A stretch of 64,000 nt of DNA from Sipunculus nudus (GCA_026874595.1 CM049317.1:28211401-28275400), one strand, 5' to 3'. Shown: positions 50,795 to 62,625, counted from the stretch's first letter. Notes: generated by a model not told the origin, from the sequence alone. A program made the numbers and translations.

Positions 50795-50810
50795 TCCTGA
50801 TATAAGCTGG
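50795..50810 (+). promoter_or_regulatory. Possible TATA box of CTLD gene 1
   Basis: GATATAAGCTGG, with TATAAG at 50,801 to 50,806, lies 107 bases before the start codon. The same place in gene 2 has TTTATATGAGCTGG. The surrounding 300 bases are conserved in three copies. No transcript evidence is available here. Confidence 0.35.
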
Positions 50811-50907
50811 AGGCACGAAGGTTAAACGTGATCATTTAATCAGTATTATGCCGGTCTTGTCCGGTTTCACTTGTTCATCGACGACAAACTATTACTTGCA
50901 GTTCAGC

Positions 50908-52367
50908 ATGGACTCTCTGGCATGCAGGTTCTATATCATAGCCGTAATGTCAATGCTCAAAGTGTCCACAGAGAACGTAACCGGTAAGTCTTTTACTTCC
51001 CGTGACTGTTAACCGTGAAGTGATTTTTAAACTGCAGATATATTGACCACTAACACCCATTATCCCTCTGATATCTTGAGAGGCCTCTCTATATACTGAC
51101 GGATAAATCACAGAAAGATGAACGGGAAGCATTTTAAGCATTATACGCTGTATATCATTTGAACATATACAAACTAATGTTATTATAACATGTATCATTA
51201 AAAATAAATTAAAATCAATTTGGTTAAAAAAGTTCCCCTTTTCTCATCTGAAAATACTGTTTTACTTATTATAATCAAATATACTGAATTATAACAAGAC
51301 GACTTCATTAGAATATAATGATGTCTAGTTTTGAATGCAGTGAACCAAGTTACTGTTGAGATACAAGCAAGCGCACACATTCATATTGATTTCTTGATGA
51401 TGGTACTTGGATTGACTGTGTGGAAACTAAACGTATTCTTGATATTTTGAGGTTATTTGTCATAATTAAGTCTGACCTGCTGACCACTAACTTGCTATCC
51501 TTACCCACGCACGAGTAACCATATTATTTTACTAAGTATTACAATGGATAAAACTCCAGTTCTGTGTGTTCGTGCAAAATAAAAAAAAACACAGCAACAC
51601 TTTAATTTTTGTTTTCACTTGGGCTAATGATCCCTTGGTTCATGTTTGTGTATAATGACAAAAGAGGCATATGTCACCCATAGTTCTGGATGATATCGAA
51701 CTGTTTGCTGGTTGCTACAGGGATTATATCAATGTTCTAAAGCGCAAACATCAATCATTCGATAAAACAATTTCCTTTAACAGATTAAATCATTTATACC
51801 AGGAAGGATAACTAAGTGCATATTTATGAAATGTGTATATTCCAGAAGTGTATGCCAATCATTATAAATGAATGGCTATATAATTACATTGTAGATATAA
51901 ATTTCCTTTTCACCTTTGTAAACTTGAGTATAATAGCATCGTTTATCAGTCTCTAGACCTAAAAATTAATTTCGCGGACCGCGGCATCTATTCGGTTATT
52001 TAGTATACATTCAGCAAAAGAGCAACTACATCAAATATCAGATATTCCCCAGAGCAGGTATGAAGGCAACCTTACAGCTCTCTAATTCATTTATTAATAT
52101 TTATGTTTTTCTGATGATTAATTAGAAAATGTTCAATGGATGACATATGAAGACGCCAAAGGAACTTGTAGAAGACAAAACATGTCTTTGCCATTAGAAA
52201 TAGGAGATTATTCTGACACTAAAGGTTACACATTCTGGTTATACCTGGAGCAAAAAGAGCTTCATCATTGGCAAAGTGGAAATGTAACAGACACATTTAG
52301 TAAGTACAGTTTCTTTATTAGGTTCACGCTTCTCAAACGTTCCTTATGTACATTTATTGGTAACATT

Positions 52368-52448
<81 letters not shown>

Positions 52449-55400
52449 TTATAGTTGGCTCAATATGACTTATCCTTGCAGGTTTATCACATAATGTGTC
52501 AATGAAAGGTAAGAAATGCAAAGTTTTCTACTGGGGAGTTACCAATGAAGTGGACTGCTTCTTACACGGCTTAGGGGCCATATGTTTAACAGGTATGAAA
52601 ATGTGCTTAATCATTAGGCATTGTATTCGGTAAAGTTCACTGGCTTATTATCCCTATCTATCAATTAAGTATATTTCACGTCGTTTAAAAACATATGTTT
52701 ATTTAAGGCTGCACCCCTTGCCGTTCATGGGATTGCACTCGAATCAATGCCACCACATGCTTCCGGGTCCGTTGTGGTTTACATAACTGGTTCCAGGCTC
52801 GAGAGTTTTGCTGGGTGCGTGGTGGCGTTCTTTGGAATGGCAATGAATTTTCCCTCGGCAGTGAACATGACCAGTGCAAGGAGTATTGGGTGTCATACCA
52901 TAAAGTGGAATGGGTCACAGGAGGTTTGCTTCCTTTTTACTCAATTAACATTTAATGTTGTAGTCTGTACTTGAAAGTTGACCGGCCAAGCATGAACATA
53001 TCTTGATTAGTTATAACATTTAGATTTCGTTTTTTCATCTCAATTTATTGTTAGCAAAATTTCTATTATAGAACTGGACGTTTTCGTCTTCAGAAACAAC
53101 CCACTTGGATTAAAATTTCCAAGCTTTTTATACGCTAAATGTACCTCATTAAATGATTTATGATTTATCTTTGTAAATTCAATCTGATAGTATACATGAT
53201 ATTTGATATATCTAATTACATATTTTTTATTCTAAAAATTCATAAACGAAGAATGAATATTTAGGTATAATTGATAAAGTTGTGATATTGGTATTGCCAA
53301 TGTGCCGTTTCCTCATAGTAATATTAAACCAATTATTATTAATATTAAACCATAATATTGTTAGTTTAACAATAATGCTGAAACAGAATCCCCAGATTAC
53401 AAGATCCCAACTGAGACTAACTGGCAGCCGTATACGATATGGGAGGAACACAAAAACTGTGCCGTGGTTGATACTACTCGGGGTATGTGGTGGAAACCAG
53501 CCAACTGTATGGATCTCCAAACAGTTGTGTGCATTAACAGTTAGTAGCGCTGTTGTATATATCCATAGAAAATGTTACATCCCCTGCCCTTACATAAGCT
53601 AAAAAAAGAATAAGAAATAACAGTGAGGATGTATGCTAATATTATGAATGTTTCACAATTAGTCATGAATTCGTCTAATTATTCAATTTCCATGCTGAAA
53701 AATTCACCTGACAACGAATGTGTACTAAACACTATTTTCCTGAAAATGAGTACGATCTTTAAAAAATGTGTTGGTTTTCATTATTTCGAAATGAAATTGT
53801 TATATTGTAGAACCTTCACATGTGACTTTTGAAGAAGTTGCCGACCACTCTTCAAAAGTCGAACACAAGATTGATATTTCTGGTAAGCATTTGAGAATAG
53901 GTGTCTTCATATGAACCATAAGTTAAAGAGTTGCTATATTTTCTGTTAGACGTTTTCTTTTCCAATTTTGATTTTGTTACCTTGAGTATGAGAGGCAGCC
54001 AGACGCATTTATAGATTTATTTATTTATATCAGGAAAGCCCATTCAGCTTATGGCTGCTTTCACTGGGTCTTTTTTACAATTGCAAATACATTATTACCA
54101 TAGAAGTAGGTCACATAATATATGAAATGCTAAGACATTAATGAAATACTACATTCCTACCTGATACTATAAATGGATTTCGGCGAAACATGATAAGTAA
54201 AAGCAATCACATATGAAACATATATACAGTCCACAATGTTAAAATATCGAATAAATAATGTGACTCACGGAAGAAATGCAGATTATTCAGTATTTAGATT
54301 TAAAGAGAAAATGCATTAACGCTCTCTAAAATACGAGAAGTGACCTAAGAATTCGGATATGAGCTGGCAGACTGTTCCACTGTAAAAGGTCCAGAATAGG
54401 CAAAAGAGGATTTGTAATGTTCAGACTTCGGTTTGGGTAAAGGCAAATAATTTTTTCCTTTAGAACCACTTGTTTGGTATCCATTGGTTTCCGTTGAATT
54501 TAACAAGTGGCCCGTGGTTCATGACGCTCAGCCGTTCACACGTTGACAATCTTTGTCCTTTCACAGGCGACTATTTAAGAAATTGTAGGTGGCATCATCA
54601 CCATAATCACACTTATTTAATAACAAATCATCCAGCCTTTTTTGAGGTATCTGGTAATTTATTTATACTTGTTACAGTATTTCTGGGGTGTTCAAACACG
54701 CCCCGTAACTCAGAGTATAAAGGTTGGAGTGACCTAATTTCAGGCTTATGACAACTTCTGAGGAACTCTAAGGACGCAGAGGTCATGATTCTAGCCTTTA
54801 AGGTTACGATTTGTGCCTTAATAACAGACATAGAGATCTCAAAAGTACAGGAAAAATTCGTAAAATAAGATACTGCAGTTGGCGCCACCATTCATGACCA
54901 GTAGCTCAGGTTCATTAAGACCCATAAGCACACAAGATTTTATGAAATTCGATAGAGCCGTCTCTGAGGAATCTGACAATTGGTGTGTATTTATTAATTA
55001 TCCGGCCGGAGGGGGGGGGGGGTAAACAGGCTCTGTGATTCAAAGAATAAAGGTCACTGTGACCTAATTACAGGTTTCTAAGCAGAACTTTTTAATCAAT
55101 TCTCAGTATGCAGAGGTTCATAATTCTAGGCTTTTTGGTAACGATTTACGCCCTGATTACGGCCAGCCGGCCGGACGACGGACAAAGGGTGATCTCTATA
55201 GCTCAGATGAATTTATGTCAACTCAGTTTTAAAAAAAAAAGACTACAGGAACAGAGAAATCACTCCATGATCAATGTATGGTAAGAATCATGTTGATCAA
55301 AGCATTAGTTATTCAGATACTGGAGCTTTGGTTACAGAATTTCAATTATTCGCGGGGGGGGGGTACTTATAAGCCCAAGAACTCAGAGAATATGGGTAAC

Positions 55401-57962
55401 ATAGACCTAATTTCAAGATTTTAAGGAGATTTTTAAGACCTCCCAGGATATCAAGTCAGAAGATTCTAGGTCCAATGATTACGATTTGTGCCCTGTTAAT
55501 AGACGACCGCACTATAAAGGTCTCTAAAATAGAGAAACAAATGCGTAGACATTCTGAAAAATTCAGGAGACGCCACAAATCTGAAGCAACTAATGGAATA
55601 ATCCATGATAAATATGCATGCAAAGAATTATGTGATCAATGCATTAGTTATTCAGATACTGGAGCTTTAGTCTCAAATTTTAAATTATTCTGGGGGATAC
55701 TTAAGAGCCCCATAGCTCGGAGGATATGTGTAACAGAGATCTGATTTCAGGTTTCCAAGGAGATTTTTCAGAGACCTCCCTTGATGTCACGTCAGACGAT
55801 TATAGGTCTAACGGGTACGATTTGTGCCCTGTTAACAGACGACCGCATCGTTGATGGTCTCAAAAAAAGAGGAAAAACTACGTAAAAATTCGAAATACTA
55901 CAGGTTGCACCACCAGTCTCCAGAAAATTGATGAAACACTCAATTAGCAATATGCATGCAAAGAACCATAAATTTCAGTCAGCTGAGCTAAAACATGATT
56001 AAAGGGTTTGGTGCTTGGTCAGTAAAACATTTGATAACTAAAATTAATAAAAAGTAGCCGTAACGTTTATCCATGGTCATCCAGTTTATTTGCCTAATAA
56101 GATCTGCTGAAGGTAAAGACTTATAGACGGTTTTTGATACTATTCGAGCTGCTCGGTTTTGAATAATTTGTAGGTGCGAAATACTTTCCTTGTCACAGTT
56201 ACCCCATACTGATAGGCAGTTGTCAATGTGACATTGTATTAGATCATTATACGGAATGCTCAAAGCTCGAAATAAATGTTCATTTCAATGTTTCATTTTT
56301 TTTTTCTTTGTGAACTTAAAACATGAAATCTCCACTATATATCGCTATCTAAATTTACCCAAAGAAGCTTAACTCTTTTTTTAAAAGGTATATCCTAGTT
56401 ACATATCTTGAGATGATTAATTTCCTTTTTATCTTGTTGTTGCTTAGTAGAAGTGCAACCGATTTATCCGGGTTTATCATCAGTCTGTTTCTGTTCAATT
56501 CATGTGCTTTGTTCAAGCTCAGCTAAAGGCCTTGAATAGCATTATTCATCGAGCTTAAACTAAAATATAGTGTGGTGTCATCCGTATACGTCATGCATTT
56601 GCAGTCGATTGATTCTAGAAAATCGTTAACGTATATAAGAAATATGACCGGACCAAAGACAGTTTACTGCTTTCTTCCTCCAATAAAGCCTTGAATCTTA
56701 ATATAGGTCAAACACATACCAAATATCAAATGGCCCTAATTACTAATTCTTACGACGGACTTTGCAAGGATACCTTCAATAAGTGTTAAATAAATTTCCT
56801 TTTTTATTATGGCTTCATGTATATGTAGTTCAAGTACATAAATATGGTTAATGGCAAAAATACCCATACTTACACAGCATTATGATTCATTTTCCATTCA
56901 GGTACGACTTCAATCAAAAATGAAAAGATTCTGTCACGGTCAGCACCTAGCCAGGTTTTCCGTAAGCCAATCTAAATTTGTACATTGTCTGTTCGTAAAT
57001 ATTCGTACGACTACCATTATATAATTAATTTTTTCTAATTACAATTAGTTGATATAGAGTATATTCTATGGTACCTAATAGCAAAAAGATTAGTATATAT
57101 TTTTACTGTTACCAATACGTAACTTTTTATCATTCTTGTGATTAGACAGCATGTGTCGGGTTGGCTATCTAGGCGATCACAACCATCTAGACAAAATACA
57201 TTTGGTTGCTTCTTAGGCAAAGGAAATATTTCAGAAATAAATAGAACCACGGTCTGTTTCACCACAATCAAACTACCAAACTTACAGCAATAAAATTAAT
57301 AGTTTCAAGCAGAATTCAAGTATATGAATAACGTCCAGTCATTTTACAAAACAGAACACGAGCTGTCGTGGTTTCTGCTGGCTTGTGCTGTGGTAGGTGG
57401 TTTGGGTGCCTTATGGTCAGCAGTAATTGCAGTGCTACGTTGTATGCCCTATCAAGGTACTGAATCCATATACACCATCAAGCCTCATCTCGATGCAAAC
57501 AGATCATTAAAAAGTAACGGCATTCCCGAATTTTCCATTTCAGACCGAATAATGTTTCACATTTGTATATATCCCAATGTCAAATCGTATTTGGCGTGAA
57601 GAGAAGGGATATGCCTGCACAGAAATTATTTAATGTTCCACATTTCTACTTTTTTGGACTGTTATAGCAGGAGAGAGATTTTATCTCTGAACTCTTTCAA
57701 TGGAAATATAGAAAAAAATATTACAAGTAATTAGCATATCTTTCTAAAACCTTCAATAAAGAGTACCTGTTTTAAAAAATAAAACATGATTCATTTGAGA
57801 AGCCTATTATTATTTGTTATATACGTTTTATGTATGTTTCTATTTATATTTGTGTTTATATTTTATATCAGGGCTACATTGAATAACACATCAAGCGACC
57901 AAGAAATACAACTGGGCTGTTTTGAAGAACAGGGTCTATATTCAGAATTTTCAAATGTTTAA
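50908..57962 (+). CDS. CTLD gene 1: two-domain C-type-lectin-like membrane protein with tail
   Basis: Exons: 50,908-50,983; 52,126-52,299; 52,482-52,592; 52,708-52,923; 53,387-53,539; 53,811-53,882; 57,355-57,456; 57,872-57,962. The first seven join in phase 1 to 301 open codons: signal peptide (MDSLACRFYIIAVMSML), CTLD1 (TYEDAKGTCRRQNMSLPL; FWLYLEQKELHHW; GLGAICLT), CTLD2 (CTPCRSWDC; HNWFQAREFCW; RGGVLWNGN; YWVSYHKVEWV; NCAVVD; WWKPANC; TVVCIN), stalk, and helix (WFLLACAVVGGLGAL). EPN/QPD and WND motifs are missing. Sequons NVT, NMS, NVS and NAT support glycosylation outside the cell. The last exon encodes LNNTSSDQEIQLGCFEEQ then GLYSEFSNV, a YxxPhi tail. Exon 7 ends in phase 1 but the tail exon needs two carried bases, so a small exon in 57,457-57,871 is missing from my model, or exon 7 reads through to a stop at 57,597. 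Confidence 0.75.
52371..52446. repeat. (AT)n microsatellite in intron 2 of gene 1
   Basis: About 36 AT units with one short interruption. It is absent from the same intron of gene 2, making gene 1 intron 2 longer. Confidence 0.95.
54340..54475 (-). pseudogene. C-terminal end of the same LINE ORF2, beyond the nested array
   Basis: The minus strand reads NYLPLPKPKSEHYKSSFAYS and, after a frame change, QWNSLPAHIRIL. This is the conserved ending that normally follows the DQAPN segment by some tens of residues. Here it is 1.5 kb away, showing that the array between them was inserted or expanded inside the LINE. Confidence 0.7.
54640..55970. repeat. 337-bp tandem array, four copies
   Basis: The anchor ACGATTTGTGCC (with a variant) lies at 54,806, 55,141, 55,481 and 55,817, intervals of 335, 340 and 336. 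Units also share a G-run, CAGAGNATA, GACCTAATTTCAGG and an AGACGACCGC-type block. It sits within the LINE described above. The ORF at 55,475-55,744 is part of one unit and not a gene. Confidence 0.85.
55985..56700 (-). pseudogene. Non-LTR reverse transcriptase fragment
   Basis: Minus-strand reading gives VFGPVIFLIYVNDFLESI (56,660 to 56,600), then motif C MTYTDDTTLYFS with the DD pair and Thr replacing the usual Ala. After frame breaks come IPYNDLIQCHIDNCLSVWGN, IQNRAARIVSK and KCFTDQAPN, the thumb and C-terminal region of CR1/Jockey-group ORF2. Stops interrupt it and motifs A and B are absent. Confidence 0.8.
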
Positions 57963-57966
57963 TAAA
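57960..57966 (+). terminator. Poly(A) signal overlapping the gene 1 stop codon
   Basis: The stop TAA at 57,960 overlaps AATAAA at 57,961 to 57,966. Copy 3 keeps the same arrangement, while gene 2 has AACAAA. Whether it is used is unknown. Confidence 0.4.
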
Positions 57967-58735
57967 TTTCTCCTGGTTAATACTTTCATAAGATTTATTT
58001 ATGTCACATGTTTGGGTGTGTTAGATTTGATGCTGTTTACGCGTTATTAATAATACTTCTTAATATTATCAAAATGCAGGAATTAAATGTGTACATGAAA
58101 AAACAATAGTTCCACAATTTTACTTTAAAATGACATTTTAGAATTTGTGATTTCACTTTGTATTAAGGTAGTTGAACCAACTCTGGTGTTTATGGTGGTA
58201 TTTATACTCGAGTGTTGACTGTTCGGTTGCATATATTTTAATAAGGTGTCACATACACAAAACACCTGTGCATCACATTTTAAGATAACTTGATTTTGGT
58301 GATTTGGTGCGGGACATCATAAACACAAATTAATTATTAATAATATAACCTTCCGTTACTGATTGCCTTTAAATTGTGGAAACACGAAGATGTTTACCTA
58401 TACTAATCAACGGGAATATAACCACCTGTAGTAATATGATAAATTAAACCAATTTGAGCGTTTTGATAAAGATTATTGTCTATAATACAAAAAGCTTCCT
58501 ACTGAGAACTTGTAATCTCTAATTTGGCAAAATGAATCTCAGAGATATTTGATTTAATTAATTCCAATTGTTAATCTTACAAGTTATAATGTTTTAATTG
58601 AACTACATACAAGACTCCTTTGTCGTTGTAAATTACCATGAATTAAGGCAAACAATCATATTTATGATTCATAAATTAGTTAGAACGTATATAAGTGGTT
58701 AAAATAAAAGTGTATTGACAGAAGTTTGGTGTTTA
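57967..58735. repeat. 3' flank of gene 1, paralogous to 26,957-27,370 and 14,900-15,670
   Basis: Noncoding sequence sharing blocks such as GATTATTGNCTATAATAC and TACATACAAGNCTCCTTTG with the palindrome arms. Homology ends near 58,735, marking the end of the duplicated unit on this side. Confidence 0.7.
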
Positions 58736-58739
58736 TGTT

Positions 58740-59150
58740 ATTAATCTGACTATCCCAATATTTCAATGAAACGCAGCCCTGTATCTTTTTCATCAAAAAG
58801 GGGCTTAAATGCATCTGATCATAAACCAGATGCAAATACCTTTACCGTTATTTTCAATGTTCGTAGGGGATGTTATAATGTTATTCTGATGCTATTAGAG
58901 GATTTTTATAAGATAATAAAGAACATAAAGATTGCATCATATGATGATGTATTGAATATGCCTCATAATCAAATGCATAGAGAGGAATAAATAGAATAAA
59001 TAAATAAAAAGAAAATACTGGCTTTATATCCTGATAATTCAGCTCCAGTAGTTTGAAGTAAAAATGAGGCCACCTGGAACATGACTGCCATTAAAGCAAG
59101 TGCTTTTCTGTTAAGTGATTTAACCTTTTGAAATCAATTCGGCAAAGAAA
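58740..59150. other. No supported gene
   Basis: An ORF at 58,766-58,990 (MKRSPVSFSSKRGLNASDHK) has no domain I recognise and no splice support. Confidence 0.4.
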
Positions 59151-59156
59151 AAAAAG

Positions 59157-59365
59157 GGCTCACTCACACCTCAGGGGGGGGGGAACGGAAAAAAGATAAA
59201 AAGTGTCATAACTTTTAAATGGAAGAATGTTTCATGACATAATTTATAGTAATAAACGTATATCAACATATGCGATTTGTTAAATTTTTATTTTATCCCC
59301 TGTTCCGCGTTCCGTTTTAAAGGCCAGCCCCGGAAGACTCCCCCCAAGGAGATGTGAGTGAGGCC
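59157..59365. mobile_element. Putative MITE, about 209 bp
   Basis: GGCTCACTCACACCTC at the left and, complemented, GGCCTCACTCACATCTCC at the right form terminal inverted repeats next to a G-run and a C-run. No ORF of its own. The ends and size resemble the repeat at 38,574. Confidence 0.55.
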
Positions 59366-61753
59366 TTTTGTTTTGACTTTGCGTTACTGATTTAAAAGGC
59401 CGAAGCGTAGTGAATGAGTAGCAGCATCGTAAGTGCGCTGCGCCAGCGTCGTGGAACGGGAAGGCTGATGCTACCCCGTTTACTATATCTCGACCAACGC
59501 TGTCAGGAAGCTGGTACTGCGCTGCTAGGACGCATATGGCGATCGCATTTAAATCTAACTGCCCTTTTCTATCAACAGAGACCCCGCGGCGTAAATTGTA
59601 TCCATGTTCAAAATTGATAGCAGCTCATGGCGCTCAATGTGGACATATGTCGAACCAAGGCCACACTATCTCGCTCCAACGAAGCTCATAAAGCCCTGAT
59701 GGCACTCTAGCTGCGCTCTACGGCGATCTGGTCCATTTTTTGAGAGCGCAGCGAGATCGCCTTTTAGTGTGATGGGTTTTAAATAGCGTACCCGTGTCGG
59801 TTCGTGCGAAGTGGAAAGTGTCATGCGATGTGTCATAATGGTATTCGTAGCAAATGAAGAGAGGGGTCCAAATTGCCCGGTCCAGATGTCGAGAGGTCCG
59901 TAATTTCAGCAAATTAAGTATTAAGGAAACGGTATTTACCCGCTGTTTTTTCTGAAACGGGTTCACAATAGTACATATATGTTTAGTTATTTTTATATAT
60001 GTATTATTAAACATCTCAAACGTGCTTCTACATGCTTCTTAAAAACAAACCAAACTTTGTTTTCGCTTGCGCTATAAAGTGATGCTGTCATAAAAATAGT
60101 GCTTTTATAATTGTGTATATACATTTATATTGTTTGAATATATGATAAACATTGTTGACCATTTGAATATAGTGCTAAGAACCAGATTATATAGTATAAT
60201 CAGTTAGTCTATACAACTGTCACACACACCATCACACTGTACGGCTCTATGCATTTAGATTTGTCAGACTGGCAATCAGGATAAATGGCACTCTCGATTA
60301 TCGGCCCCGGTCCGGCTATCGCTCTTCGGTAACAATTACAGCCAAAAAGGGACATGTTAAGATCGGTTTAGGCTACGCGTTAACTAAAATGTCAGTATTT
60401 ATTAAACAAGAGAGGCTGTAGTTTTTTTAATCAGGATTTTATCTTGCTAAGGACACATAAAGGTTTTTTTCTATATTCGTATTGTTCTAATTTTGTTAAA
60501 ACTGTTAACCGTGATAAAAAAAAATACATAAAACCTTTTCTTTTGTTGGATATAATTTAGAAAGTTGTTTTCATCCCCGCAAACAAAGGACGAGGAGGTT
60601 ATGTAATTGGCCGTGTTTGTTTGTGTGTGAGTCCAAGTCAAATGCTATAAAGTTTTCAAGGAAACGAATTTGGATAACGTCTTTGGGAAGGATTGGCACA
60701 TGAAGTAGTCTGGATGTCACAAAGTGCCTTGTGACTTTAACCTTTTCAGGTTATGTTTTGAGACAGTGTGGCATGCGTGATGTCAAACGGCCTTTCAGAC
60801 CCCCAACTCCTTGTTTTTGTTTCCTTAAGCAATACCCGGGGAATTCCCCTTTGGAATTCATCCAGGCAGAACCTTCTTTCGGTGAGTCATTTAGTGAGTG
60901 TTCTGTTCTGGTCTCTATTGTAAAGCTTTGTGGATAAGCCTGTGTTGTTACAATAACTTTTAGAAGACCACAATTAGCTGTCCATACTGGTTCTAGGGTA
61001 GGAAATTTGTGGAGGCAAAAATTGACCAGTGAAAATTCAGTAGACCAGAGATCCCCAGAGGAGAGGGACCTGTGATAGTGAGCTGGAAAATGACTAAAAG
61101 CCTAAAGGGCAGAGTGTCTCTCTAAAACTGATGATAAGCCAACTCTGAGAATACTGAAACTAGGTGAATATAGATGTACCTCATGAACTCTTAAATATTA
61201 TTTGTTATTTGCCTGAGACGACCCCACTTCCCAGTACAGCCCAAGATGGTTTGGTGCTGTGTGTGAACAAATGGGTACAACTATATTGTGATTCCTCATG
61301 GTATGGCAGAACTGGCAGGATACACAAGGTGAGTCTCCACTAATAAGTTCTTACACCAAACCAATAAAGAGCACTTATTGTGGCCTGAAGAGTAAATTTT
61401 TTTAAGTTTAAATATAACTCGTGTAAAACAAAACCAAATGTTATTGTGATTGTCGAGCCCATGATCCGAGGGGAATCCATTGAGTATTTATCTATTAATC
61501 TCCTAGAAACTTTGTTTTATAATAAGTACATTTTTTTGTCAAGCCTAATAAAAAGGCATAACATTTCTCCTTCTCGAGAGCTGTATTTCATTGTTTCTCT
61601 TCATTCTAGTAAAATTACACATTTCTTTGTTTTATAGGCATGGGTCTTGGTACATGTGCCCCATAGAGAGCTGTCACTAGAGCGCAAATCCTCCCCAACT
61701 TGTGAGGAATGTCTCTTCTGATGTCCGGTTTTACTTTACATTTTGGACAATAT
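59366..61753. other. No supported gene; GC-rich patch and repeat fragments
   Basis: 59,410 to 59,780 is GC-rich with inverted pieces (GCTGCGCTCTACGGCGATCT facing GAGCGCAGCGAGATCGCC). ORFs on both strands overlap and show no domain. 60,588 to 60,690 is a fragment of the dispersed repeat of 34,160. The rest is featureless. Confidence 0.45.
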
Positions 61754-61822
61754 GAATATAACAATAAATTTATTAACTATATACCCTTCTTGTATATAGT
61801 TAGTAAATTTATTGTTATATTC
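61754..61822. repeat. Long hairpin: 31-bp arms, 7-base loop
   Basis: The arm 61,754 to 61,784 and the arm 61,792 to 61,822 are complementary with one mismatch, around the loop CCTTCTT. The stem is AT-rich. It could be a foldback element relic, a small palindromic insertion or an RNA hairpin; nothing nearby decides. Confidence 0.85.
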
Positions 61823-62625
61823 TCCAAGACGTTTGATATCAATGTATGTGTATGTGTCTAGTCATGTGTCCATGCTGAAAGAATTCTGAGCAAGGTTCGA
61901 CCCAGTTTGACCTTGACACTAGAAATTGGAAAGATTCGGATCCATATAAATTCGCTTTTCCCCTGCTATTTATTCATTTTTCCCCCTAGACCCTTTCCAA
62001 AATGATCCGCCCTAAAATGAAATCTTTAATACACTTACACAGAGGTAAATAAAATGACGTCTATCGCACCCTGCAACTGCTTTTGGGCTCTTGATTGTGT
62101 GATCTACTACCCCCCCCCCCCCCTCCCCCGCCTCATTTTTTACTAGGCTTTGATTGTGGTTAACATGTCTGTAGGTGGCCTAAGGTGAACATTAGCTCTC
62201 TATCTGAGTTAATGGTGAGTTTGGAGCTAAGAGGACGGGGTAAACAGCAATTTACCACCACTTCCCCCCGTTACATCATGAACTTCCATGCTATAAATTC
62301 CCCACCAGCCAGCCAGTGTTTGTACAAATCAATGGACATTATACACCTTAATTAGATTTTTCAAAAAAAAAAAACCTTTGACGTTCTTAAAGTGACCATA
62401 GGAAGTATAGGCAGTAGGCATTTGTTTCAAATTATATTAATAATGGTATTACCTGTAGTAAAATTGTTTGCAATGAATTATTTTTAAAATGGCGTAGGCG
62501 ATACTGGCATAGGTAAGCGCTCTGTGGTTCGTTTTTTTTAAATATAAGTTAAACAAATAAACTCCGACAACTTCACACAAGATCTGATTCTTTATTACTC
62601 TGAACAGTACAATGATACAGGGTAT
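61823..62625. other. 3' flank of the DUF4440 gene; poly(C) run
   Basis: A mostly-C run lies at 62,110 to 62,130. No gene is seen. Confidence 0.5.

Larger units (their letters stand above)
54006..56745 (-). mobile_element. Insertion in gene 1 intron: 5'-truncated CR1/Jockey-type LINE, nested array inside
   Basis: Intron homology with gene 2 stops at 54,006 (AGCCAGACGC) and resumes near 56,745 (CTTACGACGGACTT against the minus strand near 18,145). The insert reads on the minus strand from RT fragments down to an ATAAATAAAT-type 3' end at 54,006 to 54,025. The gene 2 intron lacks it entirely, so it came after the duplication or was lost there. A 1.5-kb tandem array splits the LINE. Confidence 0.75.

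Noticed and set aside
55475-55744. 89-aa plus-strand ORF
   Set aside because: It lies within one unit of the 337-bp tandem array and is not open in the other units.
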